From an uncultured Rhodopila sp. (GTDB taxonomy: Bacteria > Pseudomonadota > Alphaproteobacteria > Acetobacterales > Acetobacteraceae): DNA of 64,000 bases. Positions 9,195 through 18,764 of this stretch are shown piece after piece (within the stretch, counting starts at the first letter, position 1; the number at the start of each line of letters is the position of its first letter). Position numbers and translations under genes: made by a program. The stretch lies in NCBI GenBank assembly GCA_903932145.1, contig CAIZFE010000027.1, positions 1-64,000 on the forward strand, given 5' to 3'. The notes beneath the pieces are model-generated. The model saw only the letters and a list, made by a program, of their open reading frames with translations, was not told where the DNA came from and did no database searches.

Positions 9195-9275
9195 AAATCT
9201 ATCTATGGTTACATTTCAGTTGATCCGATAGAAATTGGGCCTCGGGTCCGTTTCACAGAGGATCAGGCTTTGACT
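9195..9275 (+). repeat. Imperfect direct repeat, copy 1
   Basis: This copy begins AAATCTATCTATRGTT and shares CCGATAG, ATTGG and TCCGTTT blocks in the same order and spacing with 10740-10815. By eye the identity is about 60-65 percent over 70-75 bases. The two copies flank the toxin remnant and the PEP-CTERM gene. The nature is unknown: old duplication, insertion footprint or shared regulatory sequence. Confidence 0.5.
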
Positions 9276-9373
9276 CCGCGATTGCAGCCCGTCCTGATGA
9301 AGCCCTTGCGGCGGTTTGGCCCTGCCACAGGACTTGAATTTGCCTAAAGATTGGTGCCTTATACGTTACCATC

Positions 9374-9715
9374 GTGGCCGTGCTGGCGTTTGTTGAGTAT
9401 CTGGATAGCCAGGGTCGCAGCCCATTCGCACGATGGCTGGATGGTTTGGGGACGCCGGCCGCGTTAAAAGTCAGAACAGCTCTCGCGCGATTGGAGGCAG
9501 GCAACATCCGCGCTTAAAAGCGTTGGTGGCGGCGTCCACGAGGTACGGATCGACTTTGGACCTGGCTACCGTGTCTATCTCGGCATTGATGGCCCCACCT
9601 GGTTATCCTGCTCGGCGGTAGCGCCAAAACCAGGCAGAGCATGGCCATCGCGGATGCCCGAGATCGATGGAACGACTACCGGCGCCGGCGATCGACCCCG
9701 GCAGACGGAAAAAAA
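9374..9715 (+). pseudogene. Decayed RelE/HigB-like toxin (phage-derived Gp49 / PF05973 type)
   Basis: Three reading frames joined in order rebuild a typical toxin of about 110 residues. The first frame gives FVEYLDSQGRSPFARWLDGL and ends at a TAA at 9515; a second frame from about 9528 gives GVHEVRIDFGPGYRVYLGID; from about 9599 the first frame resumes with LVILLGGSAKTRQ and ADARDRWNDYRRRR. At least two frameshifts are needed, so the gene cannot make the toxin, an mRNA interferase in its intact relatives. No antitoxin follows; the PEP-CTERM gene lies convergent just after. The start codon is unclear. Confidence 0.75.
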
Positions 9716-9740
9716 TGGTCCACCGGGCTCGGTTCGGTTG

Positions 9741-10502
9741 TCAGCCTTTACGAGTGCGCCGGTGAGCCGTCAGTCCCGCAAGCGCGGTCCCTAAAAGCAA
9801 AAAGGACGCTGGCTCGGGCACAGCTGTGGAACCGGCGCCGCTGACGGCAAATATCTGCTCGTTGCCGCTGGAGGTAATTTGGATCGCATCGATCGTTTTC
9901 GACACATCCGCGACGGGCAAGATGTAGTCGTGTTCGAACAAATTCAACGTATTCGAATACACGCCGCTCCACGATGAACCATCTTGTATGACGCCCACGT
10001 TCGCAAGTGCGACCGTCTCCCCGGATAGCGGCCCACCGGTCCAATCATTATCGCTACCTGTCACGGTGTAAGTGGAGCCGTCGGAAAAATCGAGTTTTGC
10101 CGAGAAGCTTCCCCCACCCTGGGACGATGTCAGGAAGGACAGCGAACTATAAGCCGCCGGCGCAACCAGTGCCAAGGTTCCATTGAAGCGGTAAGCGACG
10201 TTGTTCGCGGTGTAGGACTGGAATTGGAAGGTCACGTTGGCATTGCTGGCGCTGGTGAAATGGCCGCTGACCGGCAACCCTTGCGAGGTACCTGACGCGC
10301 CGTGCTCATAATAGACCCAGTTGGCACCGGCGTTGGTTGTTGTCCCGGCAGACGGACTGGTGGCGGTTGTTTCGGCGATCACATCCTGGTTCCACCCTGT
10401 CAAGGCAATCGGCAGTACACTCGCGTTGACATTGGTGGGCAGACACAATGCCAGACCGGCAGCCGTCACGGCTAATGCACAAATTTGTCTGAACATGCTC
10501 AT
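9741..10502 (-). CDS. Exported PEP-CTERM anchor protein
   Basis: About 253 residues. A signal peptide (MFRQICALAVTAAGLALCLP) opens the protein and a PEP-CTERM tail closes it: VPEPASFLLLGTALAGL followed by a basic RRTRKG end. The middle is Ser/Thr/Asn/Gly rich with beta-strand character, as in surface or matrix proteins sorted by an exosortase. The ATG at 10502 (or 10496) is chosen because it starts the signal peptide; the frame runs on upstream to 10739 without coding character. No exosortase gene is in the window. Confidence 0.82.
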   Translation of the reverse strand: MSMFRQICALAVTAAGLALCLPTNVNASVLPIALTGWNQDVIAETTATSPSAGTTTNAGANWVYYEHGASGTSQGLPVSGHFTSASNANVTFQFQSYTANNVAYRFNGTLALVAPAAYSSLSFLTSSQGGGSFSAKLDFSDGSTYTVTGSDNDWTGGPLSGETVALANVGVIQDGSSWSGVYSNTLNLFEHDYILPVADVSKTIDAIQITSSGNEQIFAVSGAGSTAVPEPASFLLLGTALAGLTAHRRTRKG

Positions 10503-10985
10503 CAGGCGACGCCTTCTACGATTATCGAGACCAAATACGCGAGCCATGGGCAATTTGGCAATAATTATGATATTGCGTACTCCGCCTTTTGACAGAGGGC
10601 CAACAGCTCCGTGCGCCGGGATGCGCGAGATTTCCCGATACAATCCGGCCATCGTTCGCGGCGGCGAAGGTGCAGGCTGACCGAGACGACCTTTGAGGTT
10701 GAGGGTTAGCGACACACTTTTGCGGGCACTAAATGACAAAAATCTATCTATAGTTGTATCGCCATCAACGACCCGATAGCGATTGGACCTTGGACCGTTT
10801 TATGGAGGCCGGACTGAGGATTCGTGCGACGGTTCAGGCAGCAGCAGCGTGGCCGCCTGATCGATCTTGGGGAGAGGTGACCTGGAAAATATACACGGCA
10901 CGGTAAGTGGAGTTTCTGCCTGAACGCGGCGACGATCGCCGCCGACAGGCTACCACATGACCAACCGAACTTGCCGGAATCACCC
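10503..10985. other. Gene-free stretch with second repeat copy
   Basis: This 480-base interval holds the upstream region of the PEP-CTERM gene, including an AT-rich block near 10555-10580 that could carry its promoter, then the second copy of the imperfect repeat at 10740-10815. Short reading frames here have no family resemblance. Confidence 0.5.
10740..10815 (+). repeat. Imperfect direct repeat, copy 2
   Basis: Same orientation as 9195-9275. It shares the opening AAATCTATCTAT and the CCGATAG-N-ATTGG core, 1545 bases from copy 1. Confidence 0.5.
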
Positions 10986-11291
10986 TCACAATCCGCCCGT
11001 AGCGGTCAGTTCCTGCTCCACTACCATGCGCAATGGCGGCAGGTGAACCGTAACGGTTTGCCAAATTTCGCCTGAAGTCACCGCCTCATATTCGTGCCGG
11101 TAGATGTTTCCGGCGGCCGGCGTCGCGATGCCTCCGAGATGATCTCCAGACAACGCGTCACGGCGAGAATTGTCTTCCGGGTCATTCGCAAAGTCCGGGT
11201 AGGCCAAGCCCTCGATAAAGCTCTCTGACATCAGGACATAATGACGAATGTCCTGCAACCAGCGACGAATTTTCTCGCCGTCAGAAGGCAT
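10986..11291 (-). pseudogene. Broken hepT (HEPN-domain toxin of a HepT-MntA pair)
   Basis: The N-terminus (IRRWLQDIRHYV) and C-terminus (AGNIYRHEYEAV, then TVHLPPLR) are HepT-like, including the RHEY end of the RX4-6HXY RNase motif. The middle is out of frame: bases about 11120-11165 encode AVTRCLEIISEASRR, the expected HepT centre, in another frame, and about 20 residues that usually follow it are missing. A frameshift plus a deletion explain this. The open frame of 101 codons is therefore a chance fusion, and the HEPN fold is probably lost. It overlaps mntA by 11 bases, as in intact pairs. Confidence 0.75.
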
Positions 11292-11577
11292 AGACGCAAT
11301 CTGCCACCGCGACAGGCTTGATCCACGGCTTCAGCCCATCCCGATTGACCACATCGACCGGTCCCACGAACAGGTCCGCGATATCCAACTTCAGCTCGGC
11401 ATAGCCCCAGACATCGACCCGGGCCTCGGGGTCGATCTCAATCATGATGTCGATATCGCTGTCCGGCCGAGCGTCGCCGCGCGCGCGGGAGCCGAACAAC
11501 GCGGCATGCAGGACGCCGCGCGCTTTCAGCATCGCTTCGTTCTGTCGCAGGCAGGCGAGGATCTCATCGCGGTCCAT
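11281..11577 (-). CDS. MntA-like minimal nucleotidyltransferase antitoxin
   Basis: A 98-residue nucleotidyltransferase with the GSRARGDARPDSDIDIMIEI signature (GSX10DXD) and a further acidic residue in DLFVGPVDVV. MntA antitoxins silence HepT by AMPylating its active-site tyrosine. The frame is open and all catalytic residues seem present. The ATG at 11577 starts the domain; the 28 codons further upstream look non-coding. Its HepT partner next to it is broken, so this is an antitoxin without a working toxin. Confidence 0.82.
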   Translation of the reverse strand: MDRDEILACLRQNEAMLKARGVLHAALFGSRARGDARPDSDIDIMIEIDPEARVDVWGYAELKLDIADLFVGPVDVVNRDGLKPWIKPVAVADCVYAF

Positions 11578-11758
11578 GACGCGGTTTATACCACAGAATT
11601 CGCATCGGCGTAGCGCCCGGGAAAGCGACGGAAACACTGCCGCCAGGAGTAACGCCTCCAATTACGGCCACACAAGCCCAACACCGGCCGCCTGGATTTG
11701 ATCTTCGCCCGTCCTGTGCCAATCTATCCGCAACCAGCCGCCGACAAGGAAACCCGCG

Positions 11759-12517
11759 ATGACCCTGATCGCATCCGCCGAAACCGCCCGCGCCAACCGC
11801 CGCCGAGGCTCCGCCGCCGACGGCGTGACGTTCTGGCACACGCTGTATCTCGGAACGACGCGCTACAACATGGCACCCGGCACGCCCGATCCGGCGCCGG
11901 ACGCGCTGTTTCCGATGGCGTTCCTGGTGGAGCAGGATCCCGGCAGCACCGCGAACTCGCATTACCATCAGCAGGACCAGTTTCAGCTCGTCGTCGGCGG
12001 CTATGGCACGCTGGGCCTGCATGAAATCCGCCCGACCACCGTTCATTTCACCGGCGCCCACACCGCGTATGGCCCGATCAAGGCCAGTCCTGACGAAGGC
12101 GTCTGGTATTTCACTTTGCGAAACGGCTTCGACCCCGGCGCGCGCTTCATGACGATGCCTGAAAATCGGGTCGCCTTGCGCTCCATCCCCGGCCGCCGCC
12201 ACCGCGAGTCCGTCGCCGGCCCACTGGCAGCCCCCACCGCCCCCGCCGAGACGCTGCTCGGTCCCGACCCCGACGGCATGACCGCCTGGCGCTACAGCCT
12301 GTTGCCGGGTGAAACCGTGTCCGGCCCCGATCCCGCCGACGGGCGCGGCCAATATTGGGTCGTAACAAACGGCGCCCTGTCCCGGAACGGCGAAGTCCTG
12401 CCGAAGCTGTCCTGTGCGTTTGTTTTCCCGGATGACGAACCGTTCCAGGCCACCGCTGGTGCCGACCCGGTCGAAGTGATCGCCATGCAGTTCCCCCGGC
12501 ACGGCAATACACATTGA
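11759..12517 (+). CDS. Cupin-like protein of unknown function
   Basis: A 252-residue protein with a cupin-type metal motif (NSHYHQQDQFQLVVGG, two histidines three apart) in the first half and a second beta-rich half that could be another cupin barrel. No signal peptide. The ATG follows an AAGGAAA Shine-Dalgarno. It is 19 bases upstream of a NIPSNAP-family gene on the same strand, so the two probably form an operon. Substrate unknown; small-molecule dioxygenase, isomerase or sensing roles are all possible for cupins. Confidence 0.65.
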   Translation: MTLIASAETARANRRRGSAADGVTFWHTLYLGTTRYNMAPGTPDPAPDALFPMAFLVEQDPGSTANSHYHQQDQFQLVVGGYGTLGLHEIRPTTVHFTGAHTAYGPIKASPDEGVWYFTLRNGFDPGARFMTMPENRVALRSIPGRRHRESVAGPLAAPTAPAETLLGPDPDGMTAWRYSLLPGETVSGPDPADGRGQYWVVTNGALSRNGEVLPKLSCAFVFPDDEPFQATAGADPVEVIAMQFPRHGNTH

Positions 12518-12536
12518 GTCCAAGGAGCCGCCGGGC

Positions 12537-13154
12537 ATGACCGTGCTGTACGAACTCGCGACCCTGTCATGCTCGTTACTGACCTTTCCACAGGTATCGG
12601 ACGGCGTGCGCGCCTTCGTCAGCACGCCCGATGCCAAGGGCGAACTGCTGGGTTGCTGGCGCACCGACATCGGCACGCTCGGCCGCATGCTGGTTCTGCG
12701 CGGGTTTCAGACGCCGGAGGATTTAACGGCCGAACGCAGGCGCGCCCTGTTCAGTGCCAACCCGTTCAACGCCGGCAGCCATATCAGCGCGCTGGAGATG
12801 GACAGCTACGCACCGTTTCCATTCCTGCCACCAATCAAAACCGGCGCGTATGGCAAGGTGTATGAGTTCCGCACTTACAAATTAAAGCCGGGTGGGCTGC
12901 CGTCGACACTCGCCGGCTGGGAAGCCGCCATGCCGGCGCGGGAACCGATGTCGCATCTGGTGATCAACATGTATGCGCTCGACGGCGCGCCGCGCATCAC
13001 GCACATCTGGCCTTACGCTGGAGCCGACGAACGTTTCGCCATTCGAGCTAAATCCTATGCGGACGGCATCTGGCCACCCAAGGGAGGGCCGGAACAGATT
13101 CTGGAAGCGACATCGACGATCGCTCTGCCGGAGTCATATTCGCCACTGTGCTGA
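12537..13154 (+). CDS. NIPSNAP family protein
   Basis: A 205-residue protein. The second half begins with VYEFRTYKLKPGG, the hallmark opening of the NIPSNAP ferredoxin-like domain, and ends near SPLC. The first half is a diverged repeat of the same fold (MTVLYELATLSCS), so it is a two-domain member. In bacteria these dimeric alpha-beta barrel proteins often sit with catabolic genes, but no function is assigned. It is likely cotranscribed with the upstream cupin gene. It faces the chemoreceptor gene; GC-rich hairpins in 13155-13246 could end both transcripts. Confidence 0.75.
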   Translation: MTVLYELATLSCSLLTFPQVSDGVRAFVSTPDAKGELLGCWRTDIGTLGRMLVLRGFQTPEDLTAERRRALFSANPFNAGSHISALEMDSYAPFPFLPPIKTGAYGKVYEFRTYKLKPGGLPSTLAGWEAAMPAREPMSHLVINMYALDGAPRITHIWPYAGADERFAIRAKSYADGIWPPKGGPEQILEATSTIALPESYSPLC

Positions 13155-13246
13155 AGGTGCGGAGCGTGTCATGACGCCACCGCTTCGTTGAGCGAAGCCC
13201 TCTTTGCGGGATTTATCCTGGGGCAAGCCTCGCCCCGAGACAGCAC

Positions 13247-15256
13247 CTAGGCGGCATGCAGCAGGCCGGCTCTAACAAAAATTTTCCTGACAATCGCCCC
13301 CACAACTTGTTCGCGCGCAAACTTAATTCTGATGACGTTGCCTTCACTGGCAACAACGGTGAAGGCAATCGGCTCCGCCACACCCTCGACCAGAAGCCGC
13401 CCCTTCCCCTCGCCGAGCATGCTGAAATCACCACCGACCCGCGCGCCGCCCTCCGACAGGTTCAAAAGACGTCCTGGCAACATCGTGCCATTCGGCGTTT
13501 CCACCCGACAGGGCAAATCGGGCTCAAGCCGCACCGACTCCCGCCGATTGACATCGCTGGTGGACTCCCGAACGGTTCTGACCAGGGCGGCCTTCAGGTC
13601 GGCAACCGCCACGCCCACGGTGCGGGCGTTCTCGCGAACCTGACGCGCGCGATCACCGCCTTGTCCGGCATCGGCCGACACCTCAGCGTTGCGCGTCTCC
13701 ATCTCCCCGATGGCCGTGGCTGTTTGGGCGACACCGCGAGCGATCTCGGCTGTTGCCGCACCCTGCTGCTCGATCGCCGCAGCGATCACGCCCGATATTC
13801 CGCTGATTTCCTGGATCGTGGCTTCGATCTGGGTGACTGCGTTAACCACGCCATCCGTGGCGTTGCGGACCTCGGCGATCTGGCGTCCGATCTCCTCAGT
13901 GGACCGTGCTGTCTGATTGGCAAGCTGTTTTACTTCCGATGCGACCACGGCAAAGCCCTTGCCGGCCTCCCCGGCGCGCGCGGCCTCTATGGTTGCGTTC
14001 AGCGCCAAAAGATTGGTCTGTTCCGCAATTTTGCTGATCATGCTTGCCACCGCGCCGATCCGTTCGACCGTCTCGGTCAAAGTGTGAATGGTCATCCGCG
14101 TCTTGTTGCCTGCGGTAACCGCGCGGGTGACGGCATCCGTTGAATGATGAACCTCGCGCCCGATTTCCCGGATAGAGGCAGACAATTGTTCGGCGGCACT
14201 GGCAATGGTCTGGGAATTGGCGGACGCCACCGACGCCGCGTCGCTCGCCTGCTTCGCGGAACGTCCGGCCCGTTCGGCCGAGTCTAACATTTCATCAGCG
14301 GCGGCGGTTGTGGCATCGTTACGTTTGCCGATTTCCAGCATGGCCAAACCGGCGGTGTCTTCAATCGTCTGGGCCATTTCGACCAAGGCGGCCTTTTTCT
14401 CTTGCTCGGCTAGCCGCTGCTCGCGGATTCGATCGGCGGTCAGCGCCCGGTTCTCAACGGCTTGAGCACGGAAGATTTCCAGTGCCGCGGCAATGCGGCC
14501 GATCTCGTCCGTTTGGCCGCGCGCCGGTATAGTGATGTCGAGATTGCCGTCGGCAACCTGGTGGATGGCGACCGTCAGGCACCGCAGCGGGCCGGTGATG
14601 CCGCGCAGCACCAGCAGGACGGCGATGATCAAAACGACCACGATGCCGCTTGCCGTCATGACCGGCACAAGGGTCGCCATCGTGGCCTGAAATCGGTCGA
14701 GTTCGGTTGCAACCCGGTCAACATCGGCGGCATTGCGCTTCGCCAGTGCCTCGACGGCACGATTGACGGCTTCCCGGTTCGCGCGGGCGGCGTCGTTGTT
14801 TCCCAACTTGTCGGCGGCGGCGGCGCCTTGCGTGCGGCCTGCATCCACGATCGTGTTGCGCAAGGCAATAAATTGATGAACGGCAGCCGAACATTGATCG
14901 AACAGGCCGCGTCCTTCACCGGAAACAAGGTCTGACCAGTGCGTCATGCGCCCGTCAATCCGCTTCAGATTCTCCAGCAGCGGTTTGGAGAATTTTTCAA
15001 CCTCCTCATTATCCTTCGCCGCGTAGATGCCACGCGAATCCATGACAACGGCGTTTATCAGTCCGTTGACCTGCTCACCGAGGATCGCACGCTCCGACGC
15101 AGTCTGCATCTCAGCGACTTTTTCATTGTAAATTCTGGTCGAGTACAGCCCTGACCAGCCAACCATGACGGCGGTTAAGGCCAGCAGGCCCATGACGCTG
15201 AATATTCTCGTTGCGACGCTTGTATTCGCTAACGCGCGGAGCAAGGGCATGTTCAC
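13247..15256 (-). CDS. Methyl-accepting chemotaxis protein with C-terminal PilZ domain
   Basis: 669 residues. Layout: membrane helix about 12-34, periplasmic four-helix-bundle-like sensor to about 185, second membrane helix about 188-212, HAMP about 213-266, MCP signalling domain to about 540 with the conserved hairpin [19 protein letters not shown], then PilZ about 565-660 with RRESVRLEP and NLSEGGARV, which bind cyclic di-GMP. It couples a periplasmic signal and c-di-GMP to the CheA/CheW array. The start is a GTG at 15256 or the ATG at 15250. No che genes are close by. Confidence 0.9.
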   Translation of the reverse strand: MNMPLLRALANTSVATRIFSVMGLLALTAVMVGWSGLYSTRIYNEKVAEMQTASERAILGEQVNGLINAVVMDSRGIYAAKDNEEVEKFSKPLLENLKRIDGRMTHWSDLVSGEGRGLFDQCSAAVHQFIALRNTIVDAGRTQGAAAADKLGNNDAARANREAVNRAVEALAKRNAADVDRVATELDRFQATMATLVPVMTASGIVVVLIIAVLLVLRGITGPLRCLTVAIHQVADGNLDITIPARGQTDEIGRIAAALEIFRAQAVENRALTADRIREQRLAEQEKKAALVEMAQTIEDTAGLAMLEIGKRNDATTAAADEMLDSAERAGRSAKQASDAASVASANSQTIASAAEQLSASIREIGREVHHSTDAVTRAVTAGNKTRMTIHTLTETVERIGAVASMISKIAEQTNLLALNATIEAARAGEAGKGFAVVASEVKQLANQTARSTEEIGRQIAEVRNATDGVVNAVTQIEATIQEISGISGVIAAAIEQQGAATAEIARGVAQTATAIGEMETRNAEVSADAGQGGDRARQVRENARTVGVAVADLKAALVRTVRESTSDVNRRESVRLEPDLPCRVETPNGTMLPGRLLNLSEGGARVGGDFSMLGEGKGRLLVEGVAEPIAFTVVASEGNVIRIKFAREQVVGAIVRKIFVRAGLLHAA

Positions 15257-15647
15257 CGTATCCTATCGTGTCGATACTGAATTTTTGATCAACTCCGGGA
15301 GACCCCGCTTCGGCGACAACGTGCTTTGATTCATCCGCGAATATCCCGAAACGAAGCTGATCTTTGATTCGATATAAGAGAGTTTCCCAAAAAGCCGGGC
15401 CGCTCCCGGCCGGGGGCGGAATTTGCGGCATGAGCGGGGTTGATCGTTCGCCTGTTCACTCGATTAATGCCAGTCCGGGCGGCAAAACCCCGGGGACCAG
15501 GTAGAATCGCATAAGGCCATAGCTGCCGATGGCTCCGTTCGGCGCCCGGAGCCTAAGGGCGTTTTGAGTCGGGGCGGAGCGGTGTGCCGCCCCAAACCAG
15601 CATGGTGGGACTGTCCATCGCCCAGGCGATCGATATAAGTTTCAACT
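15257..15647. other. Divergent intergenic region, no gene seen
   Basis: This 390-base gap separates the divergent chemoreceptor and monooxygenase genes and should hold both promoters. A GC-rich inverted repeat (GGGGCGG with CCGCCCC) lies near 15573-15596. I see no convincing short gene or RNA. Confidence 0.4.
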
Positions 15648-17018
15648 ATGTCCAAAGAAATCCGCCTCAACGCCTTCGACATGAACTGCATCGGCCACCA
15701 GTCGCCCGGACTGTGGACGCATCCGGACGACCGAGCCGACAGCTATAACACGCTGGAATACTGGACCGACCTGGCACGCACCTTGGAGCGAGGCAAATTC
15801 GACGCGCTGTTCCTGGCCGACGTGCTGGGGATTTACGACATCTACAAAGGCTCCGGCCGCACCGCGCTGGAACATGCCGTGCAGGTCCCGGTCAACGACC
15901 CGCTGATGGTCATCCCGCCCATGGCGATGGTGACCGAACATCTAGGGTTCGGGGTGACCTGCGCGCTGTCGTACGAACTGCCGTACCCGTTCGCCCGGCG
16001 CATGAGCACGCTGGATCACCTCACCAAAGGCCGCATCGGCTGGAACATCGTCACCGGCTACCTCGACAGCGCCGCCCGCGGCATGGGCATGGCGCAGCAA
16101 GTGGCGCACGACGACCGCTACGACGTGGCCGAGGACTACATGCAGGCGACCTACAAGCTTTGGGAGGGAAGCTGGGAGGATGGTGCCGTGCTGCGCGACC
16201 GCAAAGGCCGCCGCTTCGCCGATCCCGACAAGATCCACCGCATCCTGCATGAAGGTCCACACTTCAAAGTCGATGCGATCCATCTGTGCGAACCCTCGCC
16301 GCAACGCACGCCGGTGCTGTTCCAGGCCGGCGCCTCCAAGCGCGGCCGGGATTTTGCGGCTCGCCATGCCGAGTGCGTATTCATCAACGGCCCGTCGAAG
16401 AAGGTCATTGGCAACATCGTCGCCGACCTGCGCCGCCGCACCGCCGAAGCCGGGCGCGATCCGCGTGATCTGGTGATCTTCACCATGATGACAGTCATCA
16501 CCGACACCACGTCCAAGGGCGCCCGCGACAAATACCAGGACTATCTTGGCTATGTGTCGGAGGAAGGCGCCCTGGCGCTGATGTCCGGTTGGACCGGCGT
16601 GGATTTCGGCGCCATGGGCCCGGACGAGGTGCTGCGGTTCGATGCCAACGCCAACGCCCAGACCTCGGCGCTGGAGGCGTTCACCATCTCCGACCCCGGG
16701 CGCGAATGGACCGTGCGTGAAATCGCCCGCCACGCGGCCTTAGGTGGACGAGGACCGGTGATCATCGGTTCGGCGGAAGAGGTGGCCGAGGAAATGCGCG
16801 CGTGGGTTGAGGAAACCGACGTGGACGGCTTCAATGTGGCCTACGCGCTGACACCGGGCACGTTCGCCGACATCGCCGATCTGGTGGTGCCGGAACTGCA
16901 AACGCGCGGGCTGTTCAAGCACGACTACGCGCCCGGCACGTTCCGGGAAAAGCTGTTTGGGCGCGGCCCTCGGCTGGAAGCCACGCATCCGGCCGCGGCT
17001 GTCAGGTGGCCGGCATGA
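15648..17018 (+). CDS. Luciferase-like FMN-dependent monooxygenase, NtaA/SnaA/DszA type
   Basis: A 456-residue TIM-barrel oxygenase with the NtaA-family opening (RLNAFDMNCIGHQSPGLW), FLADVLGIYD, STLDHLTKGRIGWNIVTGY and YDVAEDYMQATYKLWEGSW. Members oxidise nitrilotriacetate, dibenzothiophene sulfone, alkanesulfonates and similar compounds using reduced flavin from a separate reductase. No reductase is adjacent. The stop overlaps the start of a periplasmic binding protein gene (ATGA), suggesting uptake and oxidation of one compound. Substrate unknown. Confidence 0.88.
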   Translation: MSKEIRLNAFDMNCIGHQSPGLWTHPDDRADSYNTLEYWTDLARTLERGKFDALFLADVLGIYDIYKGSGRTALEHAVQVPVNDPLMVIPPMAMVTEHLGFGVTCALSYELPYPFARRMSTLDHLTKGRIGWNIVTGYLDSAARGMGMAQQVAHDDRYDVAEDYMQATYKLWEGSWEDGAVLRDRKGRRFADPDKIHRILHEGPHFKVDAIHLCEPSPQRTPVLFQAGASKRGRDFAARHAECVFINGPSKKVIGNIVADLRRRTAEAGRDPRDLVIFTMMTVITDTTSKGARDKYQDYLGYVSEEGALALMSGWTGVDFGAMGPDEVLRFDANANAQTSALEAFTISDPGREWTVREIARHAALGGRGPVIIGSAEEVAEEMRAWVEETDVDGFNVAYALTPGTFADIADLVVPELQTRGLFKHDYAPGTFREKLFGRGPRLEATHPAAAVRWPA

Positions 17019-17758
17019 TCCGCTGGATCGCGGCCTTCCTGCTGCTGGCCGCCCCGGTGCGAGCCGCCGATCTGGTGGTTCTGAGTGCGGGCGCGATCCA
17101 TTCCGTGGCCCTGGCGATGGCACCAGGCTTCGAGGCGAGCACCGGCAACAAGCTGGATCTCCGCAATGACACCGTGGGCGGTCTGGTGAAGCGTATCTCC
17201 GGCGGCGAAACATTCGACGTGGTGCTGATGTCGCCGGCCGGGCTGGATCAACTGGCGCGGTCCGGAAAAATCGTCGCCGGGTCGGGCATCAAGCTGGCCA
17301 AAGTCGGGGTGGGAGTCGGCGTCAGGACCGGATCGCCGGCCCCCGACATCAGTTCGGTCTCCGCTTTCAAAGCCGCCATGCTCGGTGCCCGCTCCGTGGC
17401 CTATATCGATCCGGCGTCGGGCGGGTCCAGCGGCATCTATCTGGCCAAACTGTTCCAGACGCTGGGTATCGCCGATGCTATGCGGCCAAAATCGGTGCTG
17501 GTGAACGGCGGCTTGGCGGCGAAGACGTTGCTGGATGGCCGGGCGGACCTTGCCGTCCAGCAGATCAGTGAGATCGTCGCTGTCCCAGGGGTGACACTGG
17601 TTGGGCCGTTGCCGGCCGAGATTCAGTTGGAAACCGTCTATGCAGGCGCGATCGCGACCGGCTCGGCCGCCCCCGCCGCAGCCGAAGCGTTCCTGACGCT
17701 GATGAACGGCCCAGCCGCGCGGGCGGTCCTGACGCAAAAGGGTTTGTCCGCGCCGTGA
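17015..17758 (+). CDS. Periplasmic substrate-binding protein, ModA-like
   Basis: 247 residues with a signal peptide (AAFLLLAAPVRAAD) and a type II binding-protein fold like the molybdate-binding ModA group (LVVLSAGAIHSVALAMAPGFE; AYIDPASGGSSGIYLAKLF). The ATG at 17015 overlaps the monooxygenase stop; a GTG at 17006 is less likely. No permease or ATPase gene follows, so it is an orphan receptor here. The pairing with a flavin monooxygenase suggests an organic anion ligand rather than molybdate, but that is inference. Confidence 0.75.
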   Translation: MIRWIAAFLLLAAPVRAADLVVLSAGAIHSVALAMAPGFEASTGNKLDLRNDTVGGLVKRISGGETFDVVLMSPAGLDQLARSGKIVAGSGIKLAKVGVGVGVRTGSPAPDISSVSAFKAAMLGARSVAYIDPASGGSSGIYLAKLFQTLGIADAMRPKSVLVNGGLAAKTLLDGRADLAVQQISEIVAVPGVTLVGPLPAEIQLETVYAGAIATGSAAPAAAEAFLTLMNGPAARAVLTQKGLSAP

Positions 17759-17855
17759 GAGTCGGGCTTGCCCTCGGGCGGGTGGAACGCATACAGATTG
17801 GCGTCGTGACCCGGAACGCGCCCGGGCTTGGCGGTTGCAACGAACGGATGACACG

Positions 17856-18281
17856 ATGACATCGATGCCGAAAATCCTGCTGGCCGCCGTGTGTGCCGGG
17901 ACCGTGGTTTTCGCGGCGCAAAGCCGAGCGGACGACAATGGTAATAATGATAATATTAAGTTCGATGCACCGGGCTTCACGATCAAGAAGCCGACGAAAG
18001 GCGCGCCTGATGTAAAGGCGCAGCCGCTGGCATGGCCTCGGTTGGACCCCGGCGCGGTGCTGTGCCGGTCCGAGGACGATCTGAACCGGCTTGGACTGCG
18101 CCGATCCGGTGAGACGGTGGACGGGCCGGTCGATTGCCAGATCATTCGCGCGGCGACCGGGATCGTGATCGTGCGGCGCAAGGGTCCGGGCAAGACTGAG
18201 GTCACGACGGGCGATGCGAAGGGTTCATCTTCGGGTTGGACGGACGCATGGTTGCCGGAGAAGGCGCCGGCGACGCGCTAA
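17856..18281 (+). CDS. Small exported protein of unknown function
   Basis: A 141-residue protein with a signal peptide (MPKILLAAVCAGTVVFAAQS) and a mature part starting with a low-GC asparagine/aspartate stretch (near 17935-17960), then basic and proline residues. Two cysteines (in VLCRSED and DCQII) could form a disulfide. The ATG at 17856 is preferred over a TTG at 17835. I do not recognise a domain. It ends 9 bases from the convergent mmcB gene. Confidence 0.6.
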   Translation: MTSMPKILLAAVCAGTVVFAAQSRADDNGNNDNIKFDAPGFTIKKPTKGAPDVKAQPLAWPRLDPGAVLCRSEDDLNRLGLRRSGETVDGPVDCQIIRAATGIVIVRRKGPGKTEVTTGDAKGSSSGWTDAWLPEKAPATR

Positions 18282-18290
18282 GTGGGGGCG

Positions 18291-18764
18291 TCAGTCCTCG
18301 CTCAGCCCCAACGCCAGATTCGCCACGCCAATCGGGTCTTCAAGCGCCGCCAAACGTGCGCCAGCCAGCCACGCGAAGCGTTCCATCAGCGCTTTGCGCC
18401 GGGCCGGGGCGAGGCGGACGGACAGAGGTTCCCGGATCATATCCGCCTCCCGCCCGGCACAGATGATCAGGCCGGTTTCAACCGGCAGGATGTCGCGCGG
18501 GAAGTCGGCATCGACGGCGAAGAAGAACTGATCGCAGAATGGCTGGTATTCTGTCCATTTGTTGTCGGTCAGATAATCGCGCAGGCCGGACTTGACTTCG
18601 ATACAAACAAATCCGCCGCCCGGCTGTAGCGCCAGGATGTCGGCTCGGCGGCCGTTCACCAGCCGCACCTCATGCAAAGGCGCCCAACCGAGCCGTAGGC
18701 ATAAACGGGAGGTGGCAAGGCGAACGAGGCTGGTGCGTTCGGGAAAGCCGATGCCATCCATCAC
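18291..18764 (-). CDS. mmcB: MmcB family DNA repair protein
   Basis: 157 residues with a PD-(D/E)XK nuclease-like core: RRADILAL then [19 protein letters not shown], matching the MmcB family of alphaproteobacteria that helps survive mitomycin-type damage. The gene overlaps phhB by 4 bases and is last in a minus-strand run. In Caulobacter mmcB is reported to be under SOS control; I see no GTTC-N7-GTTC box directly upstream here, so it is probably transcribed with phhB. Confidence 0.82.
   Translation of the reverse strand: MMDGIGFPERTSLVRLATSRLCLRLGWAPLHEVRLVNGRRADILALQPGGGFVCIEVKSGLRDYLTDNKWTEYQPFCDQFFFAVDADFPRDILPVETGLIICAGREADMIREPLSVRLAPARRKALMERFAWLAGARLAALEDPIGVANLALGLSED

Noticed and set aside
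9253..9507. A minus-strand 84-codon frame
   Set aside because: The plus strand of the same bases encodes the recognisable toxin remnant.
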